Positions 21,293 through 32,719 of a DNA stretch of 64,000 nt are shown here, piece by piece. The position numbers and the translations under genes are program-made. This DNA comes from Steromphala cineraria (taxonomy: Eukaryota > Mollusca > Gastropoda > Trochida > Trochidae): the NCBI GenBank assembly GCA_916613615.1, contig OU744731.1, positions 58,472,289-58,536,288 of the forward strand, given 5' to 3'. The first letter of the stretch is position 1. The number at the start of each line of letters is the position of its first letter. Below the pieces are notes generated by a model. That model saw nothing but the letters and a program-made list of their open reading frames with translations. It made no database searches and was not told the origin of the DNA.

Positions 21293-22086
21293 TTATGATT
21301 AGTAAGTTCAAATTAGAGAATTTATATGGTGCGAGTGATCACCCGATGAAAGCTTAAAATTTAATAATAATGTGTCATCTGCAGCTGAAAAGTCAATATG
21401 GCTGCTATCGCGGCCATCTTGGATTCTCAAAACTGAAACGTCTACTTTTCTGTGCGGAATCACTATAGGTATAACATAATACAATTTAAAAATGATATCT
21501 AGATTGGTTTAGGAGAAGTAGTATTTTTCATGAAATCTAATTGAAAATTCAATATGGCTGCCATAGCGGCCATATTGGATTCTCAAAACTTAAACGTCTA
21601 CCTTTCTGTGCGGAATCACCATAGGTATAACATAATACAATTTCAGAATGATATCTATATTGGTTTAGAAGGTGTAGTCCTTTTCATGAAATCTAATTGA
21701 AAATTCAATATGGCTGCCATGGCGGCCATATTGGATTCTCAAAACTGAAACGTCTACCTTTCTGTGCGGAATCACCATAGTTATAACATACCACAATTTC
21801 AGAATGATATCTAGATTGGTTTAGGAAGAGTAGTCTTTTTCATGAAATCTAATTGAAAATTCAATATGGCTGCCATGGCGGCCATATTGGATTCTCAAAA
21901 CTGAAACGTCTACCTTTCTGTGAGGAATCACCATGGGTATAACATACTACAATTTCAGAATGATATCTGGATTCGTTTAGGAGGAGTAGTCTTTTTCGTG
22001 AAAGTTTACGGACGGACGGACAGACGGACGACGGACGAAGCGCCACGACATAAGCTCACATTTACTTTGTAAAGGTGAGCTAAAAA

Positions 22087-22914
22087 GTAACCGCCATATC
22101 CAGGTAGTTTATATACTTACTCTTCGTTGAAGATGAATGTTTAAAAGTAGATATTGTCTCATTTAATTGTTAGTTAACTATATAACTTACTAACCACAAC
22201 AACAATTTTGTCTTCGTGTTGACTGTAAATATGTTTCCCAAAGTATCTCTCGTGCGCCAGTTGCTGTATATTCTCCAGGATTCTATCATAACAAATACCT
22301 GGACATTAAATGGATATTTATCAGAAGTAAACAATACATCTCGTTTAGAAAACAACAGTGACCACTATATAACAAGGGTTAGTCGTACTGTGTCGATAGA
22401 AATCGGTTTGCCTTAATGTTGTTATTGTCGACAAACAAACATGCATGACAACATGGTATTGCATGTGCTGGACAATACAGCACATTATACAGCAAACCGA
22501 TTTCATCTGCTTCTTTTTCCTTAAAATATCAGCAGACTTTATGTTTCCCTTCCACAACTATTCTTATTTCATATTTTTAGTTCTAATGGGGATGTTTTTG
22601 ACGTTTAGTCGCCAGTGTTTTGATTCTTTAAAGTATTAGTTGTTAGGAAAGCTTCTTGTTACTAGTATCAATGTTAGATTTGTTATATACATGTAATGAT
22701 TTTGTCGTGTTTAATTTTTTACTCTCATGTCAGTTTAATAGAAGCCCGGGAAATATCGCAAATCAATAATCAAATAGATTTAATTTTATATAGGAAATTA
22801 CGGCCTACAAGGGCAAAAATCACTGACAATGTTTTTATTTTAACTTTAAAACTTGCAATTGCACCTTTTAAAGTTGCAATTACAAGTTTAAGAAGAAAAT
22901 GTTGTCATTTAATT
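22087..22914. other. Gene-free stretch upstream of the ZP-like gene
   Basis: AT-rich with several short unrelated open frames. A 12 bp inverted pair (GAAATCGGTTTG / CAAACCGATTTC) sits near 22398 and 22494. No gene or known element. Confidence 0.35.
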
Positions 22915-23165
22915 TCACCCAAGTTGATGTCAGGAAAATTAAGTAAATTGTTCCAATTGAAAGACAAAGTATTTAAACTAATTGAAGCAGTAACAAATCA
23001 AATATTTAATGAAAATAGATTCACACAAAAATGGCCGCCAATGGACTCTATGTGCATTTATATAATTTGTTCTCGGACTATGAATGATTGTTTTTTAATG
23101 AGATTGTTGACACTATCAAAATAATACACTTAGCATTAACGTAATATCATCAGTGAAAATTTTTT
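22915..23165. mobile_element. Degenerate CAGTAGCAC-family MITE
   Basis: The interior phrases 'gatgtcaggaaaatta', 'atggccgccaatgga' and 'gacactatcaaaataataca' match the antisense of the other family copies, but both terminal repeats have decayed. An open frame ending at 23124 runs through it and is not a gene. Confidence 0.55.
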
Positions 23166-23196
23166 CTCCAAAGCGTTCTTTAAGAGTGTTACTCGA

Positions 23197-23203
23197 TATA
23201 AAA
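23197..23203 (+). promoter_or_regulatory. Candidate TATA box of the ZP-like gene
   Basis: TATAAAA lies 185 bases before the start codon at 23382 and just downstream of a MITE remnant. Transcription would be expected to start around 23230. It is a motif match only. Confidence 0.4.
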
Positions 23204-23381
23204 GACAAAAGAAATGTAATTTACCACACGATTTCCGTTAACATAACCAAGCTCGAACCAATGAACAGCGAGTTAGAGTGACAATGCACGTGCGTTTCAT
23301 GCATGTTAATCAGAAGGCGTAAGCACGGCGCCCATTGCAGTTTTGTCCAGGTATTCGATAAAAACGTCGTAAGAAGATAAG

Positions 23382-26300
23382 ATGTCGCCTTTATTGCTGC
23401 TTGCGATATTGGTTAACTTCTATTTGTTTGCATCGGGGTTCTTGGTAAGTAACCATCATAATATGTCATTCTGTTACACCATCGCTTTATTTCGCGCTGA
23501 TATAAATAAGGGAATAAGTTTGGTGACACTCAGACTCGGAACGTTGTTGTAGTCTGGTCAAAATAAGCTTGGGATATTAACAGTTTTATGATCTATATTT
23601 CATCAGAGGTAAATGAAAAAATACATGTATATACATATTCATAATTTTAACAATTCAAACAGTAAAATTGATAAACTTTGTTTAAAGCTGTATGATAGTT
23701 GAGTATTCAATTTTGTGTCAGTCTCCTTTGCACTGAAACCGCAAACCTTTCTTCATTTATAGGTTTTACCATTAAAAGGGTACATCTAGGGATAGTGGTT
23801 GATCTTTGTTTCAAATTTGAGGTAGTCATCATGAATATTCTACTAGATGTGCTGAGGACAAAACTATTTTTGTTGAGTCAGTTTGTTTGTTTGTTTCCCA
23901 AAGAAACCATATATTGTTTAACTTTCAAAAGGCAAATCCAAAATCATGATTGACATGTGTAGAAAATTTGAAGCTGAGATGCATATTTCAGGAAATATGA
24001 TCTTGACAAAGGAATTTATCATCAAATAACTGTTTAAGTCATATAATATATATCCATGGAAACTGCAAAAACTAAAATAAATTGTTAGTCTTATCCTCAA
24101 AAGGCACGTTTAAAGGGGCAGTAGCACGTTTTTTGATAATTTTATATTTTCCAATTTTCACTGAAAATTTTAAGTTATTGCTAAATGTATTATTTCGACA
24201 ATGTCAAAAATCTCATTACACATACCAATCATCCAACACTGGACAAAATACCCTAATTTAATGAAGTATACTGATCAGCATACCCCGAATATACAAAATA
24301 GTATACCTTAGTATACTTAGAATTTCCAAAAATTTCCTGGTCAGTATACTCCGAATTTCCAAAACCAGTATACTCTTGTTTATTTTTGTATATTCTTGTT
24401 TATTTTTGTATACTCTTGTATATTTTTGTATACTCTTGTATATTGTTGTTTACTCTTGTATATTGTTGTTTACTATTGTATATTTTGTTTACTATTGAAT
24501 ATTATTGTTTATTTTTGTATACTCTTGTATATTTGTGTATATGTATGTAAGTTTTGTGTTGTCTCAACATTTAAATGTATCAAAAGAAAAGAATATCACC
24601 TATTGATGGTTTTTCGACGCTACAGGCATGCAGGAGACAACTGCTATCTCTGATGACTGAATTAGTCTTATAAAGTCTGATATCTTGTAGAATGTTCTTA
24701 ATTCTCGCAAGATTTAAAATGTTTATTTTTTAGGTGTCATTTTGATAATTATTTCAAAAGAATAACACTGTTATTTTATGAATACGAATGACTGATTAAG
24801 TCTTGTAAAGTCTGATATATTGTAGAATGTTCTTAATTCTCGCAAGATATGATAATTATTTCAAAAAAATATCACTGTTTTATGAATGCTTCGTCCAATC
24901 TGATGAATACTTGGCGAACCAAAATAACACTTAACTAACAATACAATAATAATAATATGTATGGTTTTCCAACGCAACAGGGATGCAAAAGAGAAATACT
25001 ATCTCCTTGATGATTAGTCTTGAAAAGTGTGTTATCCTGTAGAATGTTCCTAATTCTCGCATGATTTGAAATAAATAACAGTGATAGTATGGAAACTATC
25101 GTAATATGGTCCATGCCCCTAACACTGCATAATGCGACAGACAGACCCGTTAGAGAAAAATAATCATCAATATTCCTACTAGCAAAAAAGATGCCCATGA
25201 GACAGCCTCCTTAAATAACACAACAACATTATGCTATTACATCATTTAATGTACCGGTATATGTACAAAACAAAATATTTACAATTCAATCACATTATAT
25301 ATTACAATGATAAAGTTATATTGATTATATACAATTTGTTGTAAAATATTACTATTGAATGCATTTGGCAGCTTTTTTCAATGGAATATACAATTGACTT
25401 GATTCTGACAATTTAGCAAAATACAAGATTTTTTTAGGGATCAAGCTGAGTATGACTGTGTAACTAAACAGACACAAACTTGTCACGAGGACATACAAAT
25501 AGCACTTTCTTATTGTTCACTTGTCCACAGACTTGTACAGTTTTGCATTTGATCCGTTGAACGGGCATGAATGAAGACGGTCCTTTGTCAACAGTGCCTT
25601 CTGGGTGCCAAGCCTCGAAGGGACGTCCACAATGATCCCTGATGTTGTCGGGTAGAGATGTCAACCATCTGACCTCCGCATTTGAAAAGTAGTTCTTTCA
25701 ACATCAGTCACCCAATCTCTTACGCCATATTTATTATAAACTATCTTCATGGAATACATCATTTTGGTAACCTGTATGAAGGCAGATATATTTAATTTTA
25801 CAATTGAGAAGCAGAACATTACTTTCATAAGTAAATTTGTATAATTTTTGCTTTAATTTAATTGATACATTTTATTATGCCCCTTATGATCACAGTACGA
25901 TTTTAGGAACATCTGAATGAAAACAAAAAGGTAATATTTTCACAAAAAATAAACATGTACACGTATCACCAGTTCCATGTTTGTCTCAGTTTGTGCTGAG
26001 TGAATTTGTCTCCGAATATAGTGAGCTACATGTCAAAGGAAATGTTTGGGTCACAGTGAATATATTAACGATTCTTCAATAAGAATTAAATTATTCCAAT
26101 TTATATGTAGATATCGAGCTTTAGGACACGTCATATTTATAGGACATTTATTTGATTTACATTAAAGTACTATTTCCTTCTAACAAATACGAGATATTGT
26201 TTCATTGGATTAGATACATATTAACGATGAGTTAAAAACATTACATGAGCCTTTCATCCTATGTAAGTCTTGCTAATTGCTCCACCTGCCAATTAACATG

Positions 26301-29300
26301 TGCGTTAGACCGGGACGGACAATTCTCTCTTTTCTCTAGATGCGTGTGAGACTTTAAATCGTTATCCATGTAAGACATCCCTACTTTCTACAATGTTCAA
26401 AACCCTATATTTAATATATTTTATCACTTACTATAGCTACATGAAATATATATACAACAAGATATAGCATGTTACAAATATGTCGACAACAGTAATATAC
26501 AATGATAAAGCTCAATTAAGTTAGATAAGGGCCTTCTTTTCATAATTTCAATAAAGTGGTCATGAGAGAGATATATATTTTTTTAAATCCAGGATATGAC
26601 AATAATATGATTTAAAAATCTCTATTCATGTAAGATAGTTTTGCTTTAATTTAATTGATACATTTTATTATGCTCCTTTTAGTGACCACAGTACGATTTT
26701 AGGAACATCTGAATGAAAACAAAAAGGTAATATTTTCACAAAAAATAAACATGTACATGTATCACCAGTTCCATGTTTGTCTAAGTTTGTGCTGAGTGAA
26801 TTTGTCTCCGAATATAGTGAGCTACATGTCAAAGGAAATGTTCGGGTCACTGTGAATATATTAACGATTCTTCAATAAGAATTAAATTATTCCAATTTAT
26901 ATGTAGATATCGAGCTTTAGGACACGTCATATTTATAGGACATTTATTTGATTTACATTAAAGTTCTATTTCCTTCTAACAAATACGAGATATACTATTT
27001 CATTGGATTAGATATATATTAACGATGAGTTAAAAACATTACATGAGCCTTTCATCCTATGTAAGTCTTGCTAATTGCTCCACCTGCCAATTAACATGTG
27101 CGTTAGACCGGGACGGACAATTCTCTCTCTTCTCTAGATGCGTGTGAGACTTTAAATCGTTATCCATGTAAGACATCCCTACTTTCTACAATGTTCAAAG
27201 CCCTATATTTAATATATTTTATCACCTACTATAGCTACATGAAATATATATACAACAAGATATAGCATGTTACAAATATGTCGACAACAGTAATATACAA
27301 AGATAAAGCTCAATTAGGTTAGATAAGGGCCTTCTTTTCATAATTTCAATAAAGTGGTCATGAGAGAGATATATATTTTTTTAATCCAGGATATGACAAT
27401 AATATGATTTAAAAATCTCTATTCATGTTAGATATTTTTGCTTTAATTTAATTGATACATTTTATTATGCTCCTTTTAGTGACCACAGCACGATTTTAGG
27501 AACATCTGTTTTTCATTATGGGGGGTCGAATAATCATTGTTACGGCGTTTATGCAGAGACATGAAGAATGGAGTCCTTAGTTCTTAAGATATTAGCGATA
27601 GAAAATAGGACATTACACTTTTCACTGAGTCTAAACTTTTGTCTTGTAGTATATATCCGATACTGGACAATTCAATTTTGAAATATACTTTTAAAAGTCA
27701 AGTCTCGAACAAACGATCCTCCGATTGTAAGTCAGAGATTTTGGACTGGGCTACGGAGGATCGCCACACGTGCAATATTAGTTTGTCAACTAGCAACCTG
27801 TGTTTGTCATTTTATATGCAAAGTCAGAGGCCAAAGTATGAAGATTCACATCAAATCCATTGGCGGCCATTTTGTGTGAACACCTTTAATTCATTTTGTG
27901 TAAGAAAAAGGAATCGCATGGCTAACCATTACATTATATATTTGAATTATTACTGCTCCATATAGTTTAAATACATTGTCTTATAATTGGAACCATTAAT
28001 TTTCATTTTCCTGACATCACCTTATATTCCCCCTAAAAATGTGCTGCTGCCCCTTTAAGGACCATGGTTGATAAGTGTATGACGTTTGGTGAAACTACAA
28101 TATAGTTGTTTAGATATGCTCCGTACAAATTTTTTTGACGGCCTGAAGTAGGATGGACGGACAGAATGCACGGTATATACTCCCGCGCATGATTAAACGT
28201 ACATTGGTCAGTTATTCTGTCATTTGGGTATTTATTTCGGTGAGCCAGGTCAGCATCTTACAAAAAATTAACTTGTTCCTTTCTCGTGCCTGTTGCAGAA
28301 TCGGCGCGCGCCGGTCAAATGTCTGCTTTAACGAATCAAGCATAGCATATCATTTTTGGCACACATCCCCCGTCAATGCGAAATCATGTACAAATGTAAT
28401 TCGAAACATTGCAGTCGTGTAAAACTCGAAATGCAAAAGTTTGTTTTAAAAAGTTGATTTTACCACTCTTAATTTTCCTTTTTCCATCTGTAAAACATAA
28501 CTTGCAGCATTGCTTATTGTGAATATTATCCTTATTCAAGATAGAAAATTTGGGGGTTTCTTTTACATTTCGAGATCCACTCATCTTTGTTCATAACCAA
28601 CAAGTTTAACTCATGAAACACTACGATTTTATACATTGTCAACATGAATAAATACAACATAATAAATAGCACGTTTTAGGGGTAGGGGGGATATAAGGTA
28701 ATGTCAGGAAAATGAAATTAATGGTTCCAATTGAAAGACGATGTATTTAAACTAAATGAAGCAGTAATAATTCAAATATATACTGTAAAGTTTAGCCATG
28801 CGAATCCTTTTTCTAACACAAACTGAATTAAAGGTGTTCACACGAAATGACCGCCAATGGATTTTATGTGAATCGTTATACTTTGTCCTCTAACTATGGA
28901 TGATTGATTTGTGTTATGAGATTTTTGACACCATCAAAATAATACATTTAGCATAAACAAACAATTATAAGTGAAAATTTTGAAATATAAAATTTTTTAA
29001 AAGTGCTACTGCCCCTTTCAGGCTTCCAGATTTGAACCGTCCAGAAAAAGTCGAGTGTCGTCAGCATATTGGACTAAGTTGTATTCTTGTCCGTTTAAAG
29101 TGATGCCCTTGATTTCCTTATTGTGTCTTATCATACTACCGAGCATTTCAGCTACAAATAGAACAGATAGGGAGATATCGGATCTCCTTGTCGATAGCCA
29201 CGATCAAGGAGAAAGGATGGGAACAAATGCCCATTCGGGATAACATAGGAGTTGGAATTATTGGACAAGATTGAAATTCATTTTTGAAAGTTTATTCCAA

Positions 29301-32300
29301 AACCAAACTTTTCAAGAACTAACATTATGAAATCTTTAGAGACTGTTTCAAAAACTTTTTCAAAATCAACAAGCAATTACATTCCACGTTTTTCTTTTGT
29401 TCCTTCATTTCAAACATAATACCGTAGAGAAATCTGGTGTTATCCCTTAAACATCTGCCAGGAATAAAGCCAGTTTGATTTTCATGAATAAGAGAAATCA
29501 AAGTCTTCTTTATCCTTATAGTTAAACATAAGCAATGATTTTGTAGACTGAATGTAAACGTGAAATAGGCCTCCAATTATTTAAAAGGTTTCTGTTTTCT
29601 TAGTTTTGGGAATAAAAGTAATTGCCCCACTATTCATAGTCATTGGTTATATTCCTTTTTTTCAAATACAGCTGTTATATATTCCAGAAAAAAAAAAATA
29701 AGGTCAATAGTTAATCCATCCAGCCCTGGTGATTTGTTTTAAGAAGATTATTGTAGAAGATATGTTATTGGCCGGTGAAATAAACGAAAGTTTACAATTC
29801 CTTTGAACATTAATCAAGCATTTCTATATCTATCTTCAAAACTTATGAAGTTGAGGTTTTTAGTGTGAGATACAATATTGCATAACGATGTGTCATGATA
29901 AACAATTTGAAATATATCTGTTTATTTTTTTATTTTTGTAAAACCTCCTTAAGATAACTGCTTCAAGTCCTGTCCGGTCTATAACTTCAGAACTATTTTG
30001 ATCAAATATGGTATTTGGATACAGAATGATAAGGCCGCGTTTTGTGAAAAATGAGCTTAAAATATCAAGACTAATGACTTGGTAAGAAAACGTTTACGGT
30101 TTATCAAGATAAGGATTTGGAAAGATTTGTAAATCTACTCTGTATCAAAAACATGATATAATGGAAACTTCATCAATTAAGCGATAATGAAAGAAAGTTG
30201 ATAGTTATCAGATAAGTAAAATCTATACATATTGTGTCATTTGCGGGGAATATATCTCGACGATGTCATTTGCTTGTTTATATGTTAAGTTGTACACCGG
30301 AATGCAGAATGGAAGGAGTAAGTTGAGTAATAGTAAGAATGACTATAACCGGAACCATTAACTACGTTTATTATCGATCCCTAACATCGTGATTTGTAGA
30401 CATGTTACTCTTATTGTGGCTCTCGGCTCATTCTATACAACCATGTAATTTGTTTGGGTCTTTTAAATAATATGAATATTCCTCTTTCAGGTCGATTATC
30501 CAGATGAAAGAAGTACCCAACTAGAAATGAACATTACTTGTCAGGGAAATCTGGAGATTCCTTCAACAGCGTATGGAAAGATGTATGGCGATCATAAGGG
30601 GAATTATGTGACGTATATGCAAATAGTTTGCTCCAATCGAACTTACCCTATGATAAGGGACGAATCGGCGATCTACATGAGGAACATATACTATCCACAG
30701 GTTGAATCGAGTCATGAAGGCGAGTGCACCTTCTATGGACCTAACGATATTACTATAGATGGACGGCACTACTATAAGTACTTCGTCTATCTCTCCCTCA
30801 TATGGAGTGACGGATATCCAGGCTGGGCGGAAAAGGCCTGCTTTTTTGGTCGTGGTCCAGGAGGGACAACACAATTTCCAGAAGGGACAACACAATTTCA
30901 AGGAGGGACAACAAAAACTCCAGAAGGGACAACAAAAACTCCAGGAGGGACAACCGGATTTCCAGGAGGGACAACACCATTTCCAGGAGGGACAACCGGA
31001 TTTCCAGGAGGGACAACACCATTTCCAGGAGGGACAACAAAAAGTCCAGGAGGGACAACAAAAACTCCAGGAGGGACAACCGGATTTCCAGGAGGGACAA
31101 CACCATTTCCAGGAGGGACAACAAAAACTCCAGGAGGGACAACCGGATTTCCAGGAGGGACAACACCATTTCCAGGAGGGACAACAAAAAGTCCAGGAGG
31201 GACAACCGGATTTCCAGGAGGGACAACCGGATTATCAGCAGGGACAACACAATTTCCAGGAGGGACAACAAAAACTCCAGGAGAGACAACACAATTTCCA
31301 GGAGGGACAACAAAAAGTCCAGGAGGGACAACAAAAACTCCAGGAGGGACAACAAAAACTCCAGGAGGGACAACAAAAACTCCAGGAGGGACAACCGGAT
31401 TTCCAGGAGGGACAACACCATTTCCAGGAGAGACAACACAATTTCCAGGAGAGACAACAAAAAGTCCAGGAGGGACAACAAAAAGTCCAGGAGGGACAAC
31501 AGGATTTCCAGGAGGGACAACGGGATTCTCAGGAGGGACAACAAAAAGTCCAGGAGGGACAACGCAATTTCCAGGAGGGACAACGCAATTTCCAGGAGGG
31601 ACAACGCAATTTCCAGGAGGGACAACGCAATTTCTAGGAGGGACAACACGAATTCAGGGTACCAGCAAGGAGACTCCACATCCAGAAGGTACCAGTGAAG
31701 AGACTCCACATCCAGAAGGTACCAGTGAAGAGACTCCACATCCAGAAGGTACCAGTGAAGAGACTCCACATCCAGAAGGTACCAGTGAAGAGACTCCACA
31801 TCCAGAAGGTACCAGTGAAGAGACTCCACCTCGAGGGGGTACCAGCCAATCGACTCCAGGGGGTCCTAAGCATACCACTTCAAAACAAACAACTCAAGGT
31901 GGCGGTAGAATTATTGCGCCTGGTCATATCGTTTCAGTGACTGCAAAATGTGATAATGTTGAAAACAGAAATAGCAACGGTGAAATTTACTATAACAGTG
32001 TGCATCTTGTTACTGATGTTCATATGTCAGCAGTTGGTCATTGTCAGCATGATTCTATGGTTGATTTCACAACTGATGACTTTGTTAATTACTACTTGAA
32101 GGTGTACTACAACCAAAGTGACGTAGATCCACCAAGAGAGGGCTTATGTATATTTGATACGTCACATGAAGTTGTATTCCGTCTGTGGGTAGAAGTGTCA
32201 TGGGGAGAAAGGAATGATCATGTTCACACTTACCACAAAAGTTTCATGGTCACCTGTATATGGCCAACTGACGACAAATCAACAGTTAAATCGAGTATAA

Positions 32301-32719
32301 AAGAAGGTTTCATTAACCATAGAGATGTAGAAGGAACAGGCCAGTTTTCTACAATGTCAACCACAACCTTACGTGTTGCCAACATATTGGGCCAACCACT
32401 TGGCATTCCCTCTATAGATCTGGGTCGCACAATCCGTCTCCGTGCAGACTCTGATCGCGGGTTAGGGGAGCTTGGTCTCAGCGCTGTCTCTTGTGATGCT
32501 ATCGGGGTCAACACTAATCAACGATTCGGGATCCTTCGAGCTGGTTGTGGTGATGGAATTATTTTTCCAAAAAACAGAGGATTTATTACAGAAGGTTGTA
32601 CTGTCTTAAGTCCATATTTCACTACATTTGCCCTGTCCACAGATTCCCTACTCCGTTTTGAGTGTAACTTTACTTTATGCAAGAGAAATTGTGATGGAAC
32701 TTCTTGCCATGAAGAATAA
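23382..32719 (+). CDS. Secreted ZP-domain-like protein with Thr/Pro/Gly repeat stalk
   Basis: Two exons, 23382-23444 and 30491-32719, joined at phase 0 by GT-AG, give 763 residues. Exon 1 encodes a signal peptide (MSPLLLLAILVNFYLFASGF). Residues ~32-140 form a four-cysteine domain (C in NITC, IVC, GEC, KAC). Residues 145-410 are 38 seven-residue units of the type GGTTKTP, GGTTGFP or GGTTQFP, likely O-glycosylated. Residues 411-480 are seven ten-residue units of the type EGTSEETPHP. Residues ~490-600 are a second four-cysteine domain resembling the first (GLCIF, VTCIW). Residues ~615-763 resemble ZP-C (SCDAI, GCGDGIIFP, SPYFTTFAL, FECNF, CKRNCDGTSC). This suggests ZP-N, stalk, ZP-N, ZP-C, as in extracellular coat or matrix polymers. 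No transmembrane segment follows. The ZP assignment rests on cysteine pattern and motif resemblance, not on a search. Confidence 0.85.
24109..24240 (+). mobile_element. Left part of a CAGTAGCAC-family MITE
   Basis: It starts TTTAAAGGGGCAGTAGCACG and follows the family for about 130 bases, then ends abruptly before unrelated AT-rich tandem sequence. Confidence 0.65.
24361..24545. repeat. AT-rich imperfect tandem repeat
   Basis: Many near-copies of a 15-16 base unit of the form TTGTATACTCTTGTAT with TTTTTG variants, in the ZP-gene intron. The open frame across it (Tyr/Leu/Val-rich) is a by-product. Confidence 0.7.
24655..25075. repeat. Three dispersed copies of a ~60 bp phrase
   Basis: 'gtagaatgttcttaattctc' followed by 'gcaagat' occurs near 24690, 24822 and (as 'gttcctaattctcgcatgat') 25042, each preceded by 'tagtctt...aaagt'. 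It is probably a decayed tandem element. Confidence 0.5.
25464..25771 (-). pseudogene. Orphan terminal exon of an unrecognised protein, one frameshift
   Basis: On the minus strand an acceptor-like CTTCATACAG precedes a protein-like stretch beginning VTKMMYSMKIVYNKYGVRDW. After a one-base shift near TTTTC (about 25690) the next frame continues EVRWLTSLPDNIRDHCGRPF, then EAWHPEGTVD, and ends LFVCPRDKFVSV and a stop at 25464. The composition is clearly protein-like (Trp, Cys, charged residues), unlike the surrounding shadows. I do not recognise the family. It could be the last exon of a transposon or host gene whose upstream exons are lost. Confidence 0.5.
25845..27509. repeat. Tandem duplication, ~793 bp unit, 2.1 copies
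   Basis: 'ttttgctttaatttaattga' occurs at about 25846, 26639 and 27436, giving periods of 793 and 797 bases. The second copy follows the first almost base for base, and the third covers only ~75 bases. No coding sequence. It lies in the ZP-gene intron. Confidence 0.85.
27820..28062 (+). mobile_element. CAGTAGCAC-family MITE, right part
   Basis: Shares 'attggcggccattttgtgtg' and 'aaggaatcgcatggctaa' with the family and ends GCTGCTGCCCCTTTAAG. The left inverted repeat is absent. Confidence 0.65.
28150..28660. other. Gene-free intronic stretch
   Basis: Weak open frames on both strands only. No domain or repeat recognised. Confidence 0.3.
28668..29022 (-). mobile_element. CAGTAGCAC-family MITE, near complete
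   Basis: The left end is 'tagcacgttttagggg' and the right end 'aagtgctactgcccctttca'. It carries the family interior in antisense, including 'ccgccaatggattttatgtg'. It abuts the LINE relic at 29030. Confidence 0.7.
29030..29800 (-). pseudogene. L1-like reverse transcriptase fragment, decayed
   Basis: The minus strand shows, with frame changes, KSPGLDGLT (near 29745), ENQTGFIPGRCLRDNTRFLY (near 29450), YVIPNGHLFPSF and an RT motif YADDTRLFLDG near 29060. These are the conserved blocks of L1/Tx1-clade RTs. Stops and shifts interrupt every block. It is a fragment only, with no endonuclease seen. Confidence 0.75.
29800..30490. other. Last part of the ZP-gene intron
   Basis: AT-rich, no gene and no clear repeat. 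It ends with the acceptor CCTCTTTCAG at 30490. Confidence 0.4.
30860..31657 (+). repeat. Coding minisatellite, 38 units of 21 bp
   Basis: Units of the form GGAGGGACAACAAAAACTCCA encode GGTTKTP and variants (GF, PF, KS, QF at positions 5-6). Because the unit is a multiple of three without stops, frames on both strands stay open across it. Those are shadows. Confidence 0.95.
31658..31867 (+). repeat. Coding minisatellite, seven units of 30 bp
   Basis: Units of the form GGTACCAGTGAAGAGACTCC... encode GTSEETPHPE. Five are nearly identical and the last two are diverged (PPRG, and GTSQSTPGGP). Confidence 0.93.

Larger units (their letters stand above)
18386..22086 (+). mobile_element. Helentron/pearl-like element, copy A, interrupted by a LINE
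   Basis: The left end AAAGTACCGAGGGTAC leads to AGAAGCTCACCTT. The right end has about four ~155 bp tandem cores (21371-22010), a GACGGACGGACAGACGG microsatellite at ~22013-22037 and a terminal hairpin AGCTCAC...GTGAGCTAAAAA. This layout (ends, tandem cores, ACGG-type microsatellite, 3' hairpin) is that of bivalve pearl elements, usually regarded as non-autonomous Helentrons. Copy B at 35872-38660 shares both ends and much of the interior. There is no Rep/helicase coding sequence, so it is non-autonomous. Confidence 0.75.

Noticed and set aside
21861..22046. Frames with PSSVCPSVRKL in both Helentron-like copies
   Set aside because: They are antisense translations of the GACGGACGG microsatellite and core repeats.
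22696..23124. 142-codon open frame
   Set aside because: Its second half is the degenerate CAGTAGCAC MITE in antisense, the composition is Ile/Leu/Lys-rich, and there is no domain or splice context.
30759..31878. Large open frames on both strands across the ZP-gene repeat, including a 343-codon minus-strand frame
   Set aside because: The DNA repeat units are 21 and 30 bases, multiples of three with no stops, so alternative frames stay open automatically. Only the plus frame continues into cysteine-containing domains on both sides and follows a signal-peptide exon.
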